64,000 bases of DNA from Pogonophryne albipinna (lineage: Eukaryota > Chordata > Actinopteri > Perciformes > Artedidraconidae), in assembly GCA_028583405.1 (NCBI GenBank), contig CM053260.1:16825026-16889025 (forward strand), in the 5' to 3' direction. How positions within the stretch are numbered: the stretch's first letter is position 1; each line of letters begins with the position of its first letter. This document shows, piece by piece, positions 1-53,954 of this stretch. The notes below the pieces were generated by a model. The model was given only the letters and a program-made list of their open reading frames with translations. It was not told the DNA's origin and did not search any database. The position numbers and the translations under genes were made by a program.

Positions 1-280
1 CCTGATTTTTAGCCTGAAACTTTTTGAAAAATAAATAACACAAATGATTCCCTTTGCATATTTTCTGCTTTTCAAAATAAAGTTATGTGTTGAGAAACTA
101 TGATATTTCACTACACAGACAATTACAATACAGAAAATACAACTGAACATGAACTCCTTCCATTTGTTGTGGCAAGATGGACGATGTATGAAGATAGATT
201 TCCCCAAAAATTTGATTATTTCTTTAAAAATCAAGAGCTTCATACGTCTGGTTAAAAATATGTTTCAGTTTGCAGCTTAC

Positions 281-33473
<33,193 letters not shown>

Positions 33474-33830
33474 TATCGGTTTCAAGGTTCACCGATGAGA
33501 TGTGCAGTATTTCGGATATGTTGCGTGTTCTGTGTGTGTGCACCGGAGGGAGCTGGTCGTCTCAGGTCAGCGGGAACAGCCGTCAAGACCTGCTGGCGGT
33601 GAGGTACCTCGTCGGGACTCCTCCTGCCTGCTTCTCCTCCGCCGTGGCGCTCATTTCTGGCTCCCTGGTGTTTGTCATATCGCAGAGTTTAACCTTGTCT
33701 TTCCGTGCTCTGTCTTGTCTCAGTCGCTACATCCTGTTTGAAACGCATTTGAGCGCTCCTCAGAAACCACACCGCTGCTCTGAGAAACGCGATCACGTTG
33801 AATCCATGCTGAGAGACCGTAAACTGAAGG
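33474..33830 (-). promoter_or_regulatory. Probable kif21b 5' UTR / promoter region
   Basis: The sequence just upstream of the kif21b ATG is richer in G+C and CpG than the AT-rich flanks, especially about 33540-33680. No TATA box or transcription start can be fixed. The assignment rests on position and composition only. A plus-strand ORF over this stretch resembles nothing I know. Confidence 0.4.
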
Positions 33831-36515
33831 GGGTAATGCTGCCTTCAGGAGCTGTCGGATATTTTGAATCCACAGCTCTCTCAGGCCTCTCCCAAACTCA
33901 CCATTAAAGAGGGGTTTGTATGGAGGATTATTTCGCCCAGAACTCAGCCACTCTCAATCCATTACCATGGATACCGATGGATGCAATTCTGCTGCTTGTG
34001 TACATACAAACACATCCCCAAAACAGAAGCATGTGCAATGTGGGCACACAAAAAAAAGGAGAATTCAAATCCTATACGTATAGCCTATCCATCAATTTTA
34101 TATATCACAGGAATAGATTTGGGGGACATATTAAAACAGCACTTGACAAAACTGATGCATCAGGGGCCAAGAAAAACCTATGAGTCGAGATTCACAAATC
34201 CTTGACTCTACATTTCACATAATGCAACTGGATATCATATTTTATTAGATCCTCAATGCCCACATAGTTCAAACCATAAGTGCAACATTAGAACAATATA
34301 ATAATTTTAAACTTTGGAAAGCTCCATGCAAAACCACAAAAGACATTCATCTATTTTAATATTTGTAGTTGTAGCCTACTCATCCTCAAAAATAAACTAA
34401 ACGCGTGGTGCCCAATATACCATAATAAAAACTGTAGGCTTATATTTTATATCTAGCACATGATTTTTAATAGAGTACTGACACCACTTGTTTCTGAATG
34501 CGAAATAGAGTGAAATTAACATAAAAAAAACTCATAAAGTTTGCCAGTAAGTAGCTCAAACTATCACTGAAAAACAGTAGTTGTAACTTGTATCTAAGAT
34601 CAATTCCACCACTGCACAGTGATAATATAAACGAGTAACAAAGTGATCTTTTCAAATTAACCTCTCTAACACAATATTTCGAGGAGTCCCTGAAAGCAGC
34701 ATTGATCGCTTTCGACTGACATGCATTTGGGCAAATTGCTGGGTTAGATCCGCCTCCATTGAACATTGGAGACCAATCAGTGGCTCGACAGGCCAGTGTG
34801 TCCCCGCCCAGCGGCACTCCCACATCGGGCTCTCGAGATCAGTACACCTACCGCTCACCGACTGCTAGGGGCCACATCTGTGTCTGTTAACCTGCCATAA
34901 ACAGGGGGGCACTGTTTCCCATGACAGAGAGAAGGGTTAAAACGCCTTTAGGTCAAAGGTTGTAACTAATGCAGGGGCTATTATGTTTTAGCAGAAGATG
35001 GAGTTCCTTTTTCTGGTTTGTATGGTAAGTTACACTCTGCTCACTTCCCTGTCCTGCTGAGTCAGATTTCTTGAAAAGAGGAAATCCTTTCTCTTAAAGG
35101 TTGAGTCAGACAGCCATTATGCTTTCTTAATTTCTCTCTCTGAAATATAATTTCAAACAGGATTTAGTGGCATGAACGTATACAAAAAACAGTAAAGCCA
35201 AAGCACACTGTACAAGGTTATTACAGCTTGCAAAATGGTTAAAACATTTAACAACCATGACAACAATATTTGTTGTGTAAATATCAAGGAAAATGATCAC
35301 AATCTCTCTCTTTCTCTCGCTCTCTATATATACTGTCTTCTTGTCAAATCTGAATCTATACCTCCAAGTTGTGTCTCTTTCTCTCTACTCAATTCAGTTT
35401 CCTCTCACAGCTGTGTCTGTTGGACTTCTTTAATCGATCCATCCAAATGACTTCACACAGTGCCAATGCAGCTGTCAGTGCTGTTGGCAGGTGTTTCAGC
35501 TGGCAGGATTCAAAATGTACACTTGCAGAGAAAACTCCAGTTTTTCCAAATCCTCGTCCACATTGTCTATGACTCTTATTCAAACAGTTTGCCAATGACA
35601 GCCATGTCTAAACTCCAGCAAGGTATTTCCAATATAACGCAAACACATTTAAGTAAACTATTTCACAACTCCAGAAACATACCACATGACATGGGTTTTT
35701 TATAGGCTTACATATAGTATGTATGATCGTATAGACAACAGCTCCGACATCAATTGATAACAAACAATGGTTTCTGTCCTGAATGCGGAAAAAAGTCTCT
35801 GCACAGCCCAAAACAATCACTTTTATGTAATGGATCACAGATGACTGCATGAACTATAAACCCATTCTGTGTGTACAGAGGAGTTTATGACTTTCAAACT
35901 GAGTGTTTCTGTGTGTGTTGGTGTTCTGAGGACCAGGCGGCGATGTTAGTGCTACGTTCCCCCAGAAGCCGTGCTTGATTCCACAAGATTAACGTCCAGT
36001 TAAGGATAACGTACAATCCTCCTAGATCTGCTGGGAACTGGCCTCCAGCAACAACAATCAACAACAAGAGTGGTGCACACAAACACACACTCCCCTGTTT
36101 TCGTCCGGGGAACTTTTAAGACCAACTCTTATATAATTAGTCTGCACTGTGCCCCCTAAGCTTATTTATAAGTACCTTTCATTCCTCTTTAGGCATGTTT
36201 ACAGTTTTTCAAATCCACTCCAAATGATTTGTTCCCCGCATGCCAACTCCTCAACAGCACTTTAATACAAGTATTTCATAACCGTACTGATAGCCTTAAG
36301 ATATTTTGATATTGCAGTTGCCAAACTGCAGCATAATCCCTATATGTAGGGCTTCATATAGTCAAATGACAGCACCCTAATTACATAAGAGTGTTAAAAT
36401 ACAATCATTCCAGCTGCCCTCGGGTTCTGGCAGTCACCGTGAAGTCAGCAATTCAGTCTGCCTCTTTGGATTTCATACCACACTTCTAAAGCAACATGTG
36501 CGCTCTCACCCACCA

Positions 36516-36753
<238 letters not shown>

Positions 36754-38436
36754 ATTCCCATCTTCTCATTCCTCCAGGAGGTGATTATATCCTGACCCGA
36801 AACAAGACGATGACTCATACCCTAAATGTACTGCTATCTCTTCAAAGCTATTTTTCACATTTTTGGAATGTATGATTCTGAAACAAGACAAATATTTATA
36901 TTTGATGACAAATAATGTGAAAACACACATAATGAGAGAAAAAGCATCCACTGCTTAATTTCCAGCAACAATATGTGATTTGCGCGTGTGCAAAACCCAC
37001 AGAACTAAATTAATCAAAGAAGATGAATTTGATGCCAATGTTCTCCACGGTTCTCTTTCACTGCTCTCTGCATCACATTACCTATTTCAATGGAAAATAC
37101 CCAGAAATAAGAAGAGATGGAAGACGAAACTGCACCCTAATATATTCTGAATCTTTATTCTTTGATGTCTCTATAATCCTTCGCCATGCATTTTCTATAT
37201 TTGGCTTTGAAGCTCCATAAACTAATCCCCATTCCTTTACCGTAACAAAACTGTTTGAATGGCCAAGATTACGCAAACACCACACGACTCAGGCCCTTGC
37301 AGAGAAAGAGGAGCACTGGCAAAAAAAAGTTGAATACAGTTGTTTCACGTTTGGTATAATAAGTGTCTCTCAAGATTTGTAATGGTTTCTGTTTTATAAT
37401 TAAATGCGTGTGACAGGAGCTGCTTATGTGGTTTAGATTTATGGTTGCAGCTGCAGTGGGGTGATGCAGAGCAGGTCCTTGGACCCCCCACAGTGCTTCA
37501 TCCCATCACCCTGCAGAGCTCTGCTAACAGCGAGTAGTGAAAGTATGTGATTCATGCAAGCTCTGGGTGTTGAAAAAGAAAATGACAGATATCATACATC
37601 AACAATGTGATGATAATTTAGGTTCAGTATCATGTTTGCGTCCGTGCCAAACACATTTAGATATATTCTGTTATTTGTTTTAATGTCAAGAGTTATTTTA
37701 TAGACTGATATACGTAGATATAGGGCTATAGCCTAACAGCCCCTCTCAAGCTCACTTATTAACAATTGATAATCTCATTAGTTTATCCTGGAGTCTATTG
37801 TCTCCATTAGCAGGAGACTGCACCAAAACAAAAACAATAGCACTGCTCATAGGCCCACAGCAATCATGTTTTAGCATACATAATATTGTATAGATATTTA
37901 CTGTAAACCTATCTTAAATTAGTATAAAGTAATAATATATGTGAATGTGTCATTTTATTTAGAAATAAACATATTTAAGTACTTTTTGATTATATGATCT
38001 CAAAGTAATATCTATAAACATTATTTCTCTTTGCTCACAGGTCGAACCAAAGAATGTTTTTAGAATGTATTCAATTGTATCCTGCAATGAAGATAGCAAC
38101 AGTAAATATCATTCTATGTTATCTTCCAGGGTAACCACTCTTTCATGACACATTTTCTATTCTTAAACATGCTTAGAAAAAGCAATGTAGTGTAGCCTAC
38201 TTTCAGGATGCATGTACAACAGCCAAGAAGAGCCTGTGTCTATCATACATGTATTCACGGAGAGATCGCCATGCATTGGCATAGGATGAAACAGTAGTGA
38301 GCGATCAGTAATGAATCATGAACATGATCTCCTGTAGGGAAGACCTACATTTCAGCTTCTTACCCCAGGGCACACGCTGACCCACACTCTGCACCGTTTC
38401 TTACCCAGGCTCGGATGCTTCCTGCTGGGCTGTGAC

Positions 38437-38490
38437 CGGGCAGGGGCTGGAGGGGGGGCTGGGGGGGGGGCTGGGGGGGAGGCTGGGCGG
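38437..38490 (+). repeat. G-rich block with quadruplex potential
   Basis: Contains at least five runs of three to ten G's separated by one to four bases (GGGCAGGGGCTGGAGGG and onward), which fits the G-quadruplex rule. A (GT)n tract starts about 100 bp downstream. Confidence 0.7.
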
Positions 38491-38583
38491 CTCATAGTGG
38501 CTGCTGCAGCCTCGGGGGGTTTCAGAGAGGTACAGCAGCCACACTCATTGATGGATTTACTGCTGCATCACATGGCATCAGAC

Positions 38584-38714
<131 letters not shown>

Positions 38715-41700
38715 ATGAGAGGAGGAGGTCAACAAGGAGTGGTTGTTCTGTGGTCCCCTGCCCCAAGCCCTTTGCATGCTGTTACTCACACTTTCACTAA
38801 TTAAGTAAATGTGTGACAGCTGATATCCGCCCAAACACACACACAGCCCAGGAACAAGCTGCGCCAATTAATTTAAACATTAAAAAAAAACTATTTGTCT
38901 GATACCCCAAACTTTGGTACCCATCATGTACAGACAAAATAAACCAGGGTGGAAATGTAACAATGTTGTGTATAACAATGCAGTTTTAAACATTTATTCA
39001 CATTTTGGATTGAGGAAAAAGCTTTCTGAAATCCTATTTTGTTTAAGACTTTTTTTAGAGAGACAAATTATGAAAGGGGGGAGATTGAGGGAATGACACA
39101 CAAAAAAGGAGCCCAAAACATGAGCCCAAAGCCCTACCAAGTGAGCTCTGTGGCAGCCCTTTAAACCAGAATGTAACTGAATACATCAATGATTTTTAAG
39201 ACTTCATAGAGCTTTTCACTTACTCATTATAGTAGTGTTCTGTCTCTAAAATAGTATCATTATCTAATTATTTCATGTGGTTAAATGCTCTATCATCTTG
39301 CCCCATCACCTCCTCACTCATCTCTTAGGGGGGAATCCTGCGACTTGTTTCTATGGAAACAGCCTCTAAAGAGAGCAGGCAGAAAGGGACAGGAAGAGAT
39401 GCTGAAACGGCAGAAAAGCCTCTTTGTGCTCTCAATCGCCTAAAGAGGGTCTAAAGGTTCAATCACACACACAACTTCTACCTCAGGCTAATGGGAAGAT
39501 ACTATGACCATCACCAGCCTTCTGGATGTCACTTGATGCCATAAAAGCTTTATAAATCCTTTACAATACTCTGTGTGTGCACATTGTTGAATATATTGCA
39601 TTTATTTACAACATCTACCGTATGTAAACAATCCAGTATTGTAGTGTCTTGCTCATGATTTGTGCCATTTCACTGTAAGGAAACATTTAAATGAATGGAT
39701 CCATTTAAAGCGCTGTGACTAAAAGGTTTGATCTCATTATGCATTCATGGAAGAAACCCAGGCATGCACATACACACAATTAAAACACACATGTGCACTT
39801 GAAGGCAAGCAGTAAATCCTAGCAATACACAAAGACACACAAGGACACACACAAAATCTCACTCCATTTTGTATCGGAAAATTGAATTGCTGCTCTTGAA
39901 TAACTTGATTATAAACAACCTCCCTCACTCTGGGGCGGCATCACTTAATACAGCTAAGTGCATTGCCACACTCATACACACACAAAGACACTGCAGATCT
40001 ATATATCAACCACCTATTACATGAACCACATCAACAACAACAAAAATATTAAGTGGGACTAAACTGAGATGAGCAAACGTCACTGACATGATGGGACATT
40101 AGGGATTAAAGGTCAGAATTCAGGCTCTGAGATTATTACATTATTCAGTCAGCCAGGGGATTGGGCACTTGAGTATTGGCCGATTAGGATCTCAAAGCTT
40201 CCAAGAGGTCAAATATGTAAACTATAGTCGTGTGAAAGGGCTTCTTCTGTGCATGCATATGTTGTCACAGTACAGGAGTATGTGGGCCAACGCATGCTGC
40301 TGTGCTGGGTGGAAATAATGGCATGTGACTGTGACAAAAGTGCCACAAACAAGAGTTTTAATACTGCTTTGTCTGCCGTAATCAATTAATGTTGCGTGGA
40401 TAAATACAACAGATTCAATAATGGACATAACACACATTTAATAGAAAACATAGGTGAATATGCATGCATCAGAAAAAGGAAGAAAAGGTAACATCCTCTT
40501 CTACTATAATCACAGTTACATTTATGGGTTTACTGGCCAATATATTTCACAGGGGGGGGGGGGGAACTGTTTTTTCTGCTCTATTTATTGAACAGCTATA
40601 GTTAACAGTCACTTAGCAGATTTGACAAAGGAAAGGTTATAAAATATAATTAATTGTTATAGATTTAACAACCCAAACATAGCTCCACCTCAGCCAGCCA
40701 CAACATTGAATTGCTAAATACACATCAGTAATAATATTAGCCATATAATGTAGTGCTTTGGAATTTCAACTAATCATACATAAGTAAACAATTTGAATAT
40801 TTCTATCACCAGCGAACCCCTGACACTTGACACCAGCACTCACCACCACCAAAACCCACAAGACCTTCACAAGTGAAACCCCTGTGGTTTTTTTATGGTA
40901 ACACATCTGGGATATAGAGGTACAAAGTTCAATTCCTTCTGGTTTCCTAAAGACTGTAATTTAGATGGTAACGGAGAAACATGTTGGTTAAACTGAAGCT
41001 CTGTACCTCCATCTAGTGTTAGATAGTCATACATACTATTAAGTTTGTCTCTTTCTATTACTGGCTCAGTCTTTTGAGTTATAGAATAGGCTCACATTCC
41101 TTACAACAATAATCACATGTGCAGCACATGTAAACAGTTGTTGTTTGCAGCAACTATTCCATGTGTTTATACAGACTGTGAACAGGAATAACACACTTAG
41201 TGATGGTAACTCAGTATAATCATGAAGGTGTCTGTCTGTCAAAGAAGTATTGTTAGTTCAAAAAGAAGAAAAAAGATGATAAAATATTACAGTTACATTT
41301 AATATGAGTATAATTTGAGTGGACAGACATTAAAACATGAATCTATAAGTAAGGCTGACCACAATGCTTGGCTGAGTTGCTGTGCATCTGCCTTACGGTT
41401 TCTTATCTGAACAAATGTGTGCTGGTTGATAAAAAACAAAGACATCTGAAATAAAAAAGGAAAGTAAATACATCCAATGCCCTTAAAAGTGAAAGTGGGA
41501 AAACCTTGCTTGCCACCTGTGTTACTCTATTCTGCAGATCTTGTAACCATTAAATATGCATTACCCGGAGAGGAAAGGCACTGCTCGCTGATACAGAGGG
41601 GAGGAACATCCATCCTCACATTCACACACTGAAGAAATCCTTTACTGCGGCTATGGTACACAGTACTTTAGTTTATGGAGATGTATGACTTCTGTGGTGA

Positions 41701-41855
41701 CATTAGTGAAGTTAAACATAGACACTTCTTGAGGTCATACTCTTGGTCTCTCTTTAACAGCTTCACAGAAGTAAGAAACACCCAAAGAAGGTGACTTTTG
41801 CTACTTTTAACACCATCCAAGGGACTTTTTCATTTGTGTAGCCCTCTCTGTCGCC

Positions 41856-42258
41856 ATGCTCCCGGCTGTTGAGGCTGCCAAAATCTACCACACCAACTAC
41901 GTGCGTAACGCCCGGGCCGTGGGGGTGCTGTGGCAGGTGTTCACCATCACCTTCGCCGTCATCACCGTGGTTGTGTTCATACAGCCCTACTGGATCGGGG
42001 ACAGCGTGCACACGCCGCAGGCCGGATACTTTGGCCTCTTCCACTACTGCATCGGGAACGCGCTCACCTCGGAGCTCACCTGCAAAGGAAGCGCGATGGA
42101 CTTCGGCTCCATCCCGTCCGGTGCCTTCAAGACCGCCATGTTCTTCGTGGGGATCTCCATGCTGCTGGTGGTGGGCAGCATCGTCTGCTTCAGCCTCTTC
42201 TTCTTCTGCAACGCAGGGAACGTCTACAAGATCTGCGCCTGGATGCAGCTGGCCTCCA
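41856..42258 (+). CDS. lhfpl5: lhfpl5 coding exon 1
   Basis: 403 nt from ATG, donor A|GTGAGCC. Encodes residues 1-134 plus one base: TM1, first extracellular loop, TM2 and start of TM3. Reading on past the donor gives only a short unrelated tail. Confidence 0.93.
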
Positions 42259-45251
42259 GTGAGCCCCGTGCACGGTTTGGTTAACGTTTGTAACTGTGTA
42301 GCACATGGAAGGTCCTACTAAAAAGAGCTGGAGTTTTGTATGATTCACATAAAAACATTTGTTTTTCTCACATATAGACTCTTGAATGAGATTTTGAATT
42401 GTGCATTACAATCCTAATGTTCTTTAAAATAGGCCTATAAGATACAACATGTCATAATGCATTACCAAAAAAAACATAATTGTATTCTTAGAAAGTATAG
42501 CTCCAAAAGATGGCATCTGTGTATTGAGTTTCTTTATGTCTGCACACGAGCATACTTGTATTACCACACTAGTGAGAAAGGTATGCCACCCTAATAACAA
42601 TTAACCTTAGCCATTGTTCCTACTTTACCCCCAAAGAAAGGACCCAACCAAATGTCAGTTTCTGAGTTCCAATGAGCTGTTTATCTTTTAAACAAGTCTA
42701 AGTACTCCTCAGACAAGTAGGAAATGCTACACTGTAGAAATACGTTGTCACATGTCAAAGTATTGTATTCAAATGTTTAAAACACCAGTTATTCCTAACT
42801 AATGTATCTACTGGGATTATAAAACACAGGTCCGACATCTTCATCCCTAAAAGTACCTAAAATTGTTACATGTTGTGGAGTAAAAGTTCAATACATTTCC
42901 TCTGAAATCTGGTGGAGTTGAAGTTTAAAGCAGCATGAAAGTGAATAACTTGAGTCAATGTGTTTTCGTTAATTAACACCACCGGACAGAAAGACAAGAA
43001 AACGCACATGCAACATCCATATAGATTTAGATATTTGTTTTGTAATATGTGAGTGGAATATTATTTAAGCTTGGGTACAACATCCAGCAAACCCATTTCA
43101 GTAGTTCCCTTTAACACACGCTGCTCACAGAGGAAAGTGAAACACGATTCTGTTTCTGAAACATGAAGCAGCTTGTGAACAGATGTAGCTGTCAGTGAAA
43201 GGACAAGCCTGTAATGAAATAATGAGATTAACCTCGAGGTGTGCCGTTACACTTTCTCCTCTCCCTCTGTGTGTGTGCGTCTGTCTTGTAATTAGGGAAC
43301 AGACTTGATAAAGTGAGTGTGACAAAGTTTGTGAAGGCGAAAGTGTGTGTGAGGCTCAGAAAATGAAAGTGTTTCTCGTCACCTGATAGTTTACTTGGCT
43401 GCTGAGGTGGGACGGCACGAGGGCGGCTGTCTTTCTGCAGAGTAAATAATGGATGAACAAGGTCAATCTCTGGAGTTGAGATGCTCTGGTGTTGCTAGGC
43501 AACTCACCTGCATGTGGGAATGTGTGTCTTTATGTGTGCAGCTGAATGAGTGAAGAATGCATTTCATTTTCTTTCTGGTTGTGTTAGCATTGCATTTTTA
43601 AATGGTGGTTGGTGATATTGATGATGAAAAGCAGAAATATTGAACCAGTTAACATTGAATATATAAACATCAGACAAAATTCTCGTTGTGCAGAAATATT
43701 CAGATCCTTTTAAGTGGAAGTTAAAATAGGCCTACCACCCTGGGATAATAATCTTCCATTGAAAATTGTACTTATTAAAAGTCTGTAATATTATCTGGTA
43801 AATATGTTTAAAGGAAACTTTTAAAGAACTTAAAGCAGTTGTACTATTTAATAATATGTAATTATATCAAAATTCATCAAGCATGTTTAAGAGCATTTGT
43901 TGTTGTGATTTGTTGCATTTATATTATGTATTAATCTCAGTGGAACTTTCTGAATGTTTTGTTTGTAAAACCAAGAGTTCTAATCTCAAAAAGTATTACA
44001 ACTTAAATTTCAATTATTAAAAGGAAGAGCAGCACGTGTCTGTAAAAGCTGGAACAATGACGTATTTAGTGTATTTACACGAAAAATGACAAACAGAAAA
44101 AAATAGTTTCAGCTCAACTTGTAGTTACTGTTGAGAAGTTAAGCCATTTTATTTGTTTGCATGCAAAACACTTGATTTGTAAAGTGAGAAGTAACTAAAG
44201 CCTCCAAATATATGTTGTGCAAGTTTTCCCTTTGAAATGTAATGGACATGTATAATATGTATTGAAAAGAAAGTACTTAAGTAAAAGTACTTTTTGTACT
44301 TTTTCTACAGGGTTACCATATCAAAATCCTTGTGCGTTTGAATAAACAAACAGCTAAAAGTACCTGCTTTTTAACTGGATCTCATCACCCCTCTGTCTAA
44401 GGCACGTGCATGGTGATTGGCTGCATGATCTATCCTGACGGCTGGGACTCGGAAGCGGTGAAGCGCATGTGCGGCCAGCGGACCGATAAATACACTCTGG
44501 GCAACTGCACGGTGCGCTGGGCCTACATCCTGGCCATCATCAGCATCATGGACTCCCTCATCCTCTCCTTCCTGGCCTTCAGCCTGGGCAGCCGGCAGGA
44601 CAAGCTGCTGCCAGAGGACTTCCAGGTGGAGGGGAAAGGTACCAGAGTGAGGGGGGGTTAAAGGTTTCAGAGGGATGGGCGTAAGAGTTAAAGCAGAGAC
44701 TAACAGTTCAGACATAACTATCTCAACAACTATTGAGTGGATTGCCATAAAGTTTTATAAAGACATGCATGGCTTTAATGAATCCTACTAATCCTCAGAC
44801 TCAAGCATGTCAAAGTGTTCACTTATTCAGTGAAACACCTCAACATGTGCTTGATGGGTTACTTTCCCTCTAGCACCACCTTAAGGTAGACATTTTAGTT
44901 TTTTTATTAAATGATCTCAACAACTATTGGAAGGACTACTGCGAAATATGGTACATTAATGTTCCCTAGACTCGAGGATGAACTGTAATGTTTAACATCC
45001 ACTGTCATTTCACCTCGCATCACCAGTTCTAATGATATGACAAGCAGCATCCTACTTTTTGTTGAGTGCTGTTAACGGCTAATAGCTAACCATGCTTGCT
45101 CTTCTTACATAGGTGTTTTTGTTCAATCTAGTATGCCGACACAAATCTATACTCGTGTCTGACAGATGCAATACATCTCCTTTTCTTCTTTTATAATGTT
45201 TTCTCCTAACTATAGATAACTTCATTTCTCTCAACTTCAGATAATGCCTAG
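41856..45251 (+). CDS. lhfpl5: lhfpl5, LHFPL tetraspan protein 5 (TMHS), 3 coding exons
   Basis: Four-TM protein of hair cells; in vertebrates LHFPL5/TMHS joins protocadherin-15 and TMC1/2 in the mechanotransduction channel complex at stereocilia tips. Exons 41856-42258, 44402-44638 and 45241-45251 splice in phase (1, 1) to 216 aa; human LHFPL5 is 219. Landmarks: [14 protein letters not shown]1 about residues 22-44, first loop with [20 protein letters not shown] and FHYC, TM2 94-118, [14 protein letters not shown] before TM3, [18 protein letters not shown] in loop 2, TM4 about 174-197. LHFPL5 is preferred over LHFPL3/4 because of [15 protein letters not shown] and the RQDKLLPED tail. Neighbour srpk1 supports this, since the two are close in mammals. 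Fish often have a and b copies, which I cannot separate. The start is the first ATG (CGCCATGC). Confidence 0.92.
42259..44401 (+). other. lhfpl5 intron 1
   Basis: 2.1 kb of AT-rich sequence. It contains degenerate fragments of the fish AGTGGAGTAAAAGT-type repeat at 42845-42960 and 44187-44310. Nothing else recognised. Confidence 0.8.
44402..44638 (+). CDS. lhfpl5: lhfpl5 coding exon 2
   Basis: 237 nt, acceptor TCTAAG, donor AAAG|GTACC. Encodes [20 protein letters not shown] through TM4 and [11 protein letters not shown]. Confidence 0.92.
44703..45060. repeat. Two-unit dispersed repeat (TCTCAACAACTATTG type)
   Basis: The phrase ATCTCAACAACTATTG occurs at the start of two roughly 150-200-bp units (from about 44718 and 44914), each followed by a similar order of motifs. 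I recall this as a common teleost dispersed repeat. It lies in lhfpl5 intron 2. Confidence 0.5.
45241..45251 (+). CDS. lhfpl5: lhfpl5 coding exon 3 (last three residues)
   Basis: After acceptor ACTTCAG the bases AT AAT GCC TAG join the G left by exon 2 to give Asp-Asn-Ala-stop. This makes 216 aa, close to the family length. If the exon 2 donor were not used, the reading frame would add six residues and stop at 44659-44661. Confidence 0.65.
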
Positions 45252-45881
45252 GCCCCCTGTGGACACCGGAGGGAAGAGATGGACGAGACTTTATGAGGAG
45301 AACTACGGACCCGAGATTCACACGTACTGCCAAGGCTTAATGACAGTTCATTACAATCTTTAAATAACTCGCCATAAAACGTTCACCCTGTCCTTGACAT
45401 TGTGACATCTTATTAACAGACTTTGAAAACATGCGAGGAGTCACTGTCCACCTCATGTCTTGTTAGCCGATTGCTCTAGACTAAAACAAGGGAGAGTTAG
45501 TGATGTGGACTTTTTGCTACAGCTCCTTTTTACTTTGGAGAATAGTCATACATGTTATACAAACTCTTACAACTGACACCATTGAAATTAAATGTTCATC
45601 ATTTGACATGCAAACTAATAACCGCGGCGTATTTAAAGAACCATTGGGAGTTATTTTATGGGCTAGTGCATGGTAAAGTCCAATAGAAACATACTAATGC
45701 TTTAGTCCTATTGGTAATGGTGCACTTCAGCCTCTTGTGGCAGAAATTGGTGTTACAGCAACACGCTAAAAGTATCCATAACAAAATCACCTGTTCACAC
45801 CGCTTTGACATATGAAGAGCAACATAAGAAAACTCATACTTTCTGTATCAAACTATTCCTGTACATTAGGCTGGACATCCT

Positions 45882-45887
45882 AATAAA
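45882..45887 (+). terminator. Candidate lhfpl5 poly(A) signal AATAAA
   Basis: First canonical AATAAA in a sensible place, about 630 bp after the lhfpl5 stop codon. Confidence 0.5.
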
Positions 45888-46079
45888 ATACTCTCCAAAC
45901 TGTTGGATCATGGATCTGTTATTGCTTTACTGTATGGTCCCCCATTAGATTCATAATGACGTGTGTTAATACAGACTTTACGGGGATGTATGTCCTTGTA
46001 TGATTATGTGTTTCAGAGAACAGGAACACTGCCGTGGTGAATCATGAGGAAGATAAAAGCTAGTTAATTTTGAAAAATG

Positions 46080-46085
46080 TTTATT
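46080..46085 (-). terminator. Candidate distal srpk1 poly(A) signal AATAAA
   Basis: Minus-strand AATAAA about 1.2 kb past the srpk1 stop. A proximal one lies at 47131-47136, about 110 bp past the stop. Use of either is unproven. Confidence 0.45.
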
Positions 46086-47245
46086 AATATTACCTACAGA
46101 AAATGAACAAAAGAAGAGCCGAGTCATGGACAGAAGTAGGAGACTTTGTAGAAAAACAAGCAAACATGGTCTTAAGAAGCTCCAAAGCATTATTACACCA
46201 TTCCTTTTAGTACAATCTACTGTTTTCAAATCAAACACCTCCATGTGCGGCTGAAACACTAAAAACAAAGCTTTCGTTCCTCGAGACATTTTCAAAAAGT
46301 GTAAAAGAAATAGCTTAACTCTTTAGTTTGCGTCTTTAATATACAGAGCTGAGAGGGAGAGACTAAAGGAAGACTCTTTGGTGCACTGCACATGTAGTTT
46401 GATTTGACTGTAAAGTGGGAAACATTATATTAAGCCTTTCTTAACAGGCAAAATATGATGGAGGTATAAAAAGAGCATGAAGGTGTCGTCTTGTGCGTGA
46501 TGTAGGAAAGGAATCAGGATGTTTTTCTATGCTATTTTGTATACAAGTGTTTTTTAAGACAACATAAGATAAGGATTTAAACAAAACACTTAAAATATCT
46601 GAAATTACAGTTTGGAGTTCCTGAAAAATAGAGTGAGATTTTTGTCGAATATCTTCAGAGCCTGAAATGTAATTATGTAGTCTTGCCTCTGTATAAATGT
46701 ATAAAAGTTGTATTTTAACATAGCTAACTTAACAGTGCTAAGAACTCTACTAGTCTCTCATCTTGGCCATTAGCGTTACGCACTGATCACTTCTGAGCAC
46801 AGCTAACACGACGACATGTCATTAGTCAGACTCATCTCTCCGTTTGACAAAATAAAACAGTATGTGGTTTTGAGGGCAAGGTTAACATCGTGTCGCCTTC
46901 TGCATTTGTAGAAGAGCAACCTCCTTCTAAATGACACAGTTTGTTATCTATAGCTAAAAATGCAGAGAATATTATGCTGCAGAAAAGAGAGCTGGAGTCA
47001 AGGAAGAAAAAGAGCAAGGCTGATAAGTCCTTTACAGCCAGTAATAAAAAAGAGCCATAAATATAGGAAGAGGACCAGGATCTCATTCTATCACCAGTGT
47101 AATCCAAAAGAGGATAAAGACTCCGCTCTTTTTATTGTGTGTTTGGGAGAGGATGCTGGCACAATGCAGTCACATGGATGTGTTGACTGTACGGTTCCCA
47201 GCCCGGGGTCTTCAGACCTGATGGCTCCTGTGGTTCAGCGGGCCT

Positions 47246-53954
<6,709 letters not shown>

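Noticed and set aside
34740..34880. CCAAT and GC-box-like promoter patch with a weak CTCF-like string
   Set aside because: No attached exon, and the CTCF match has several core mismatches.
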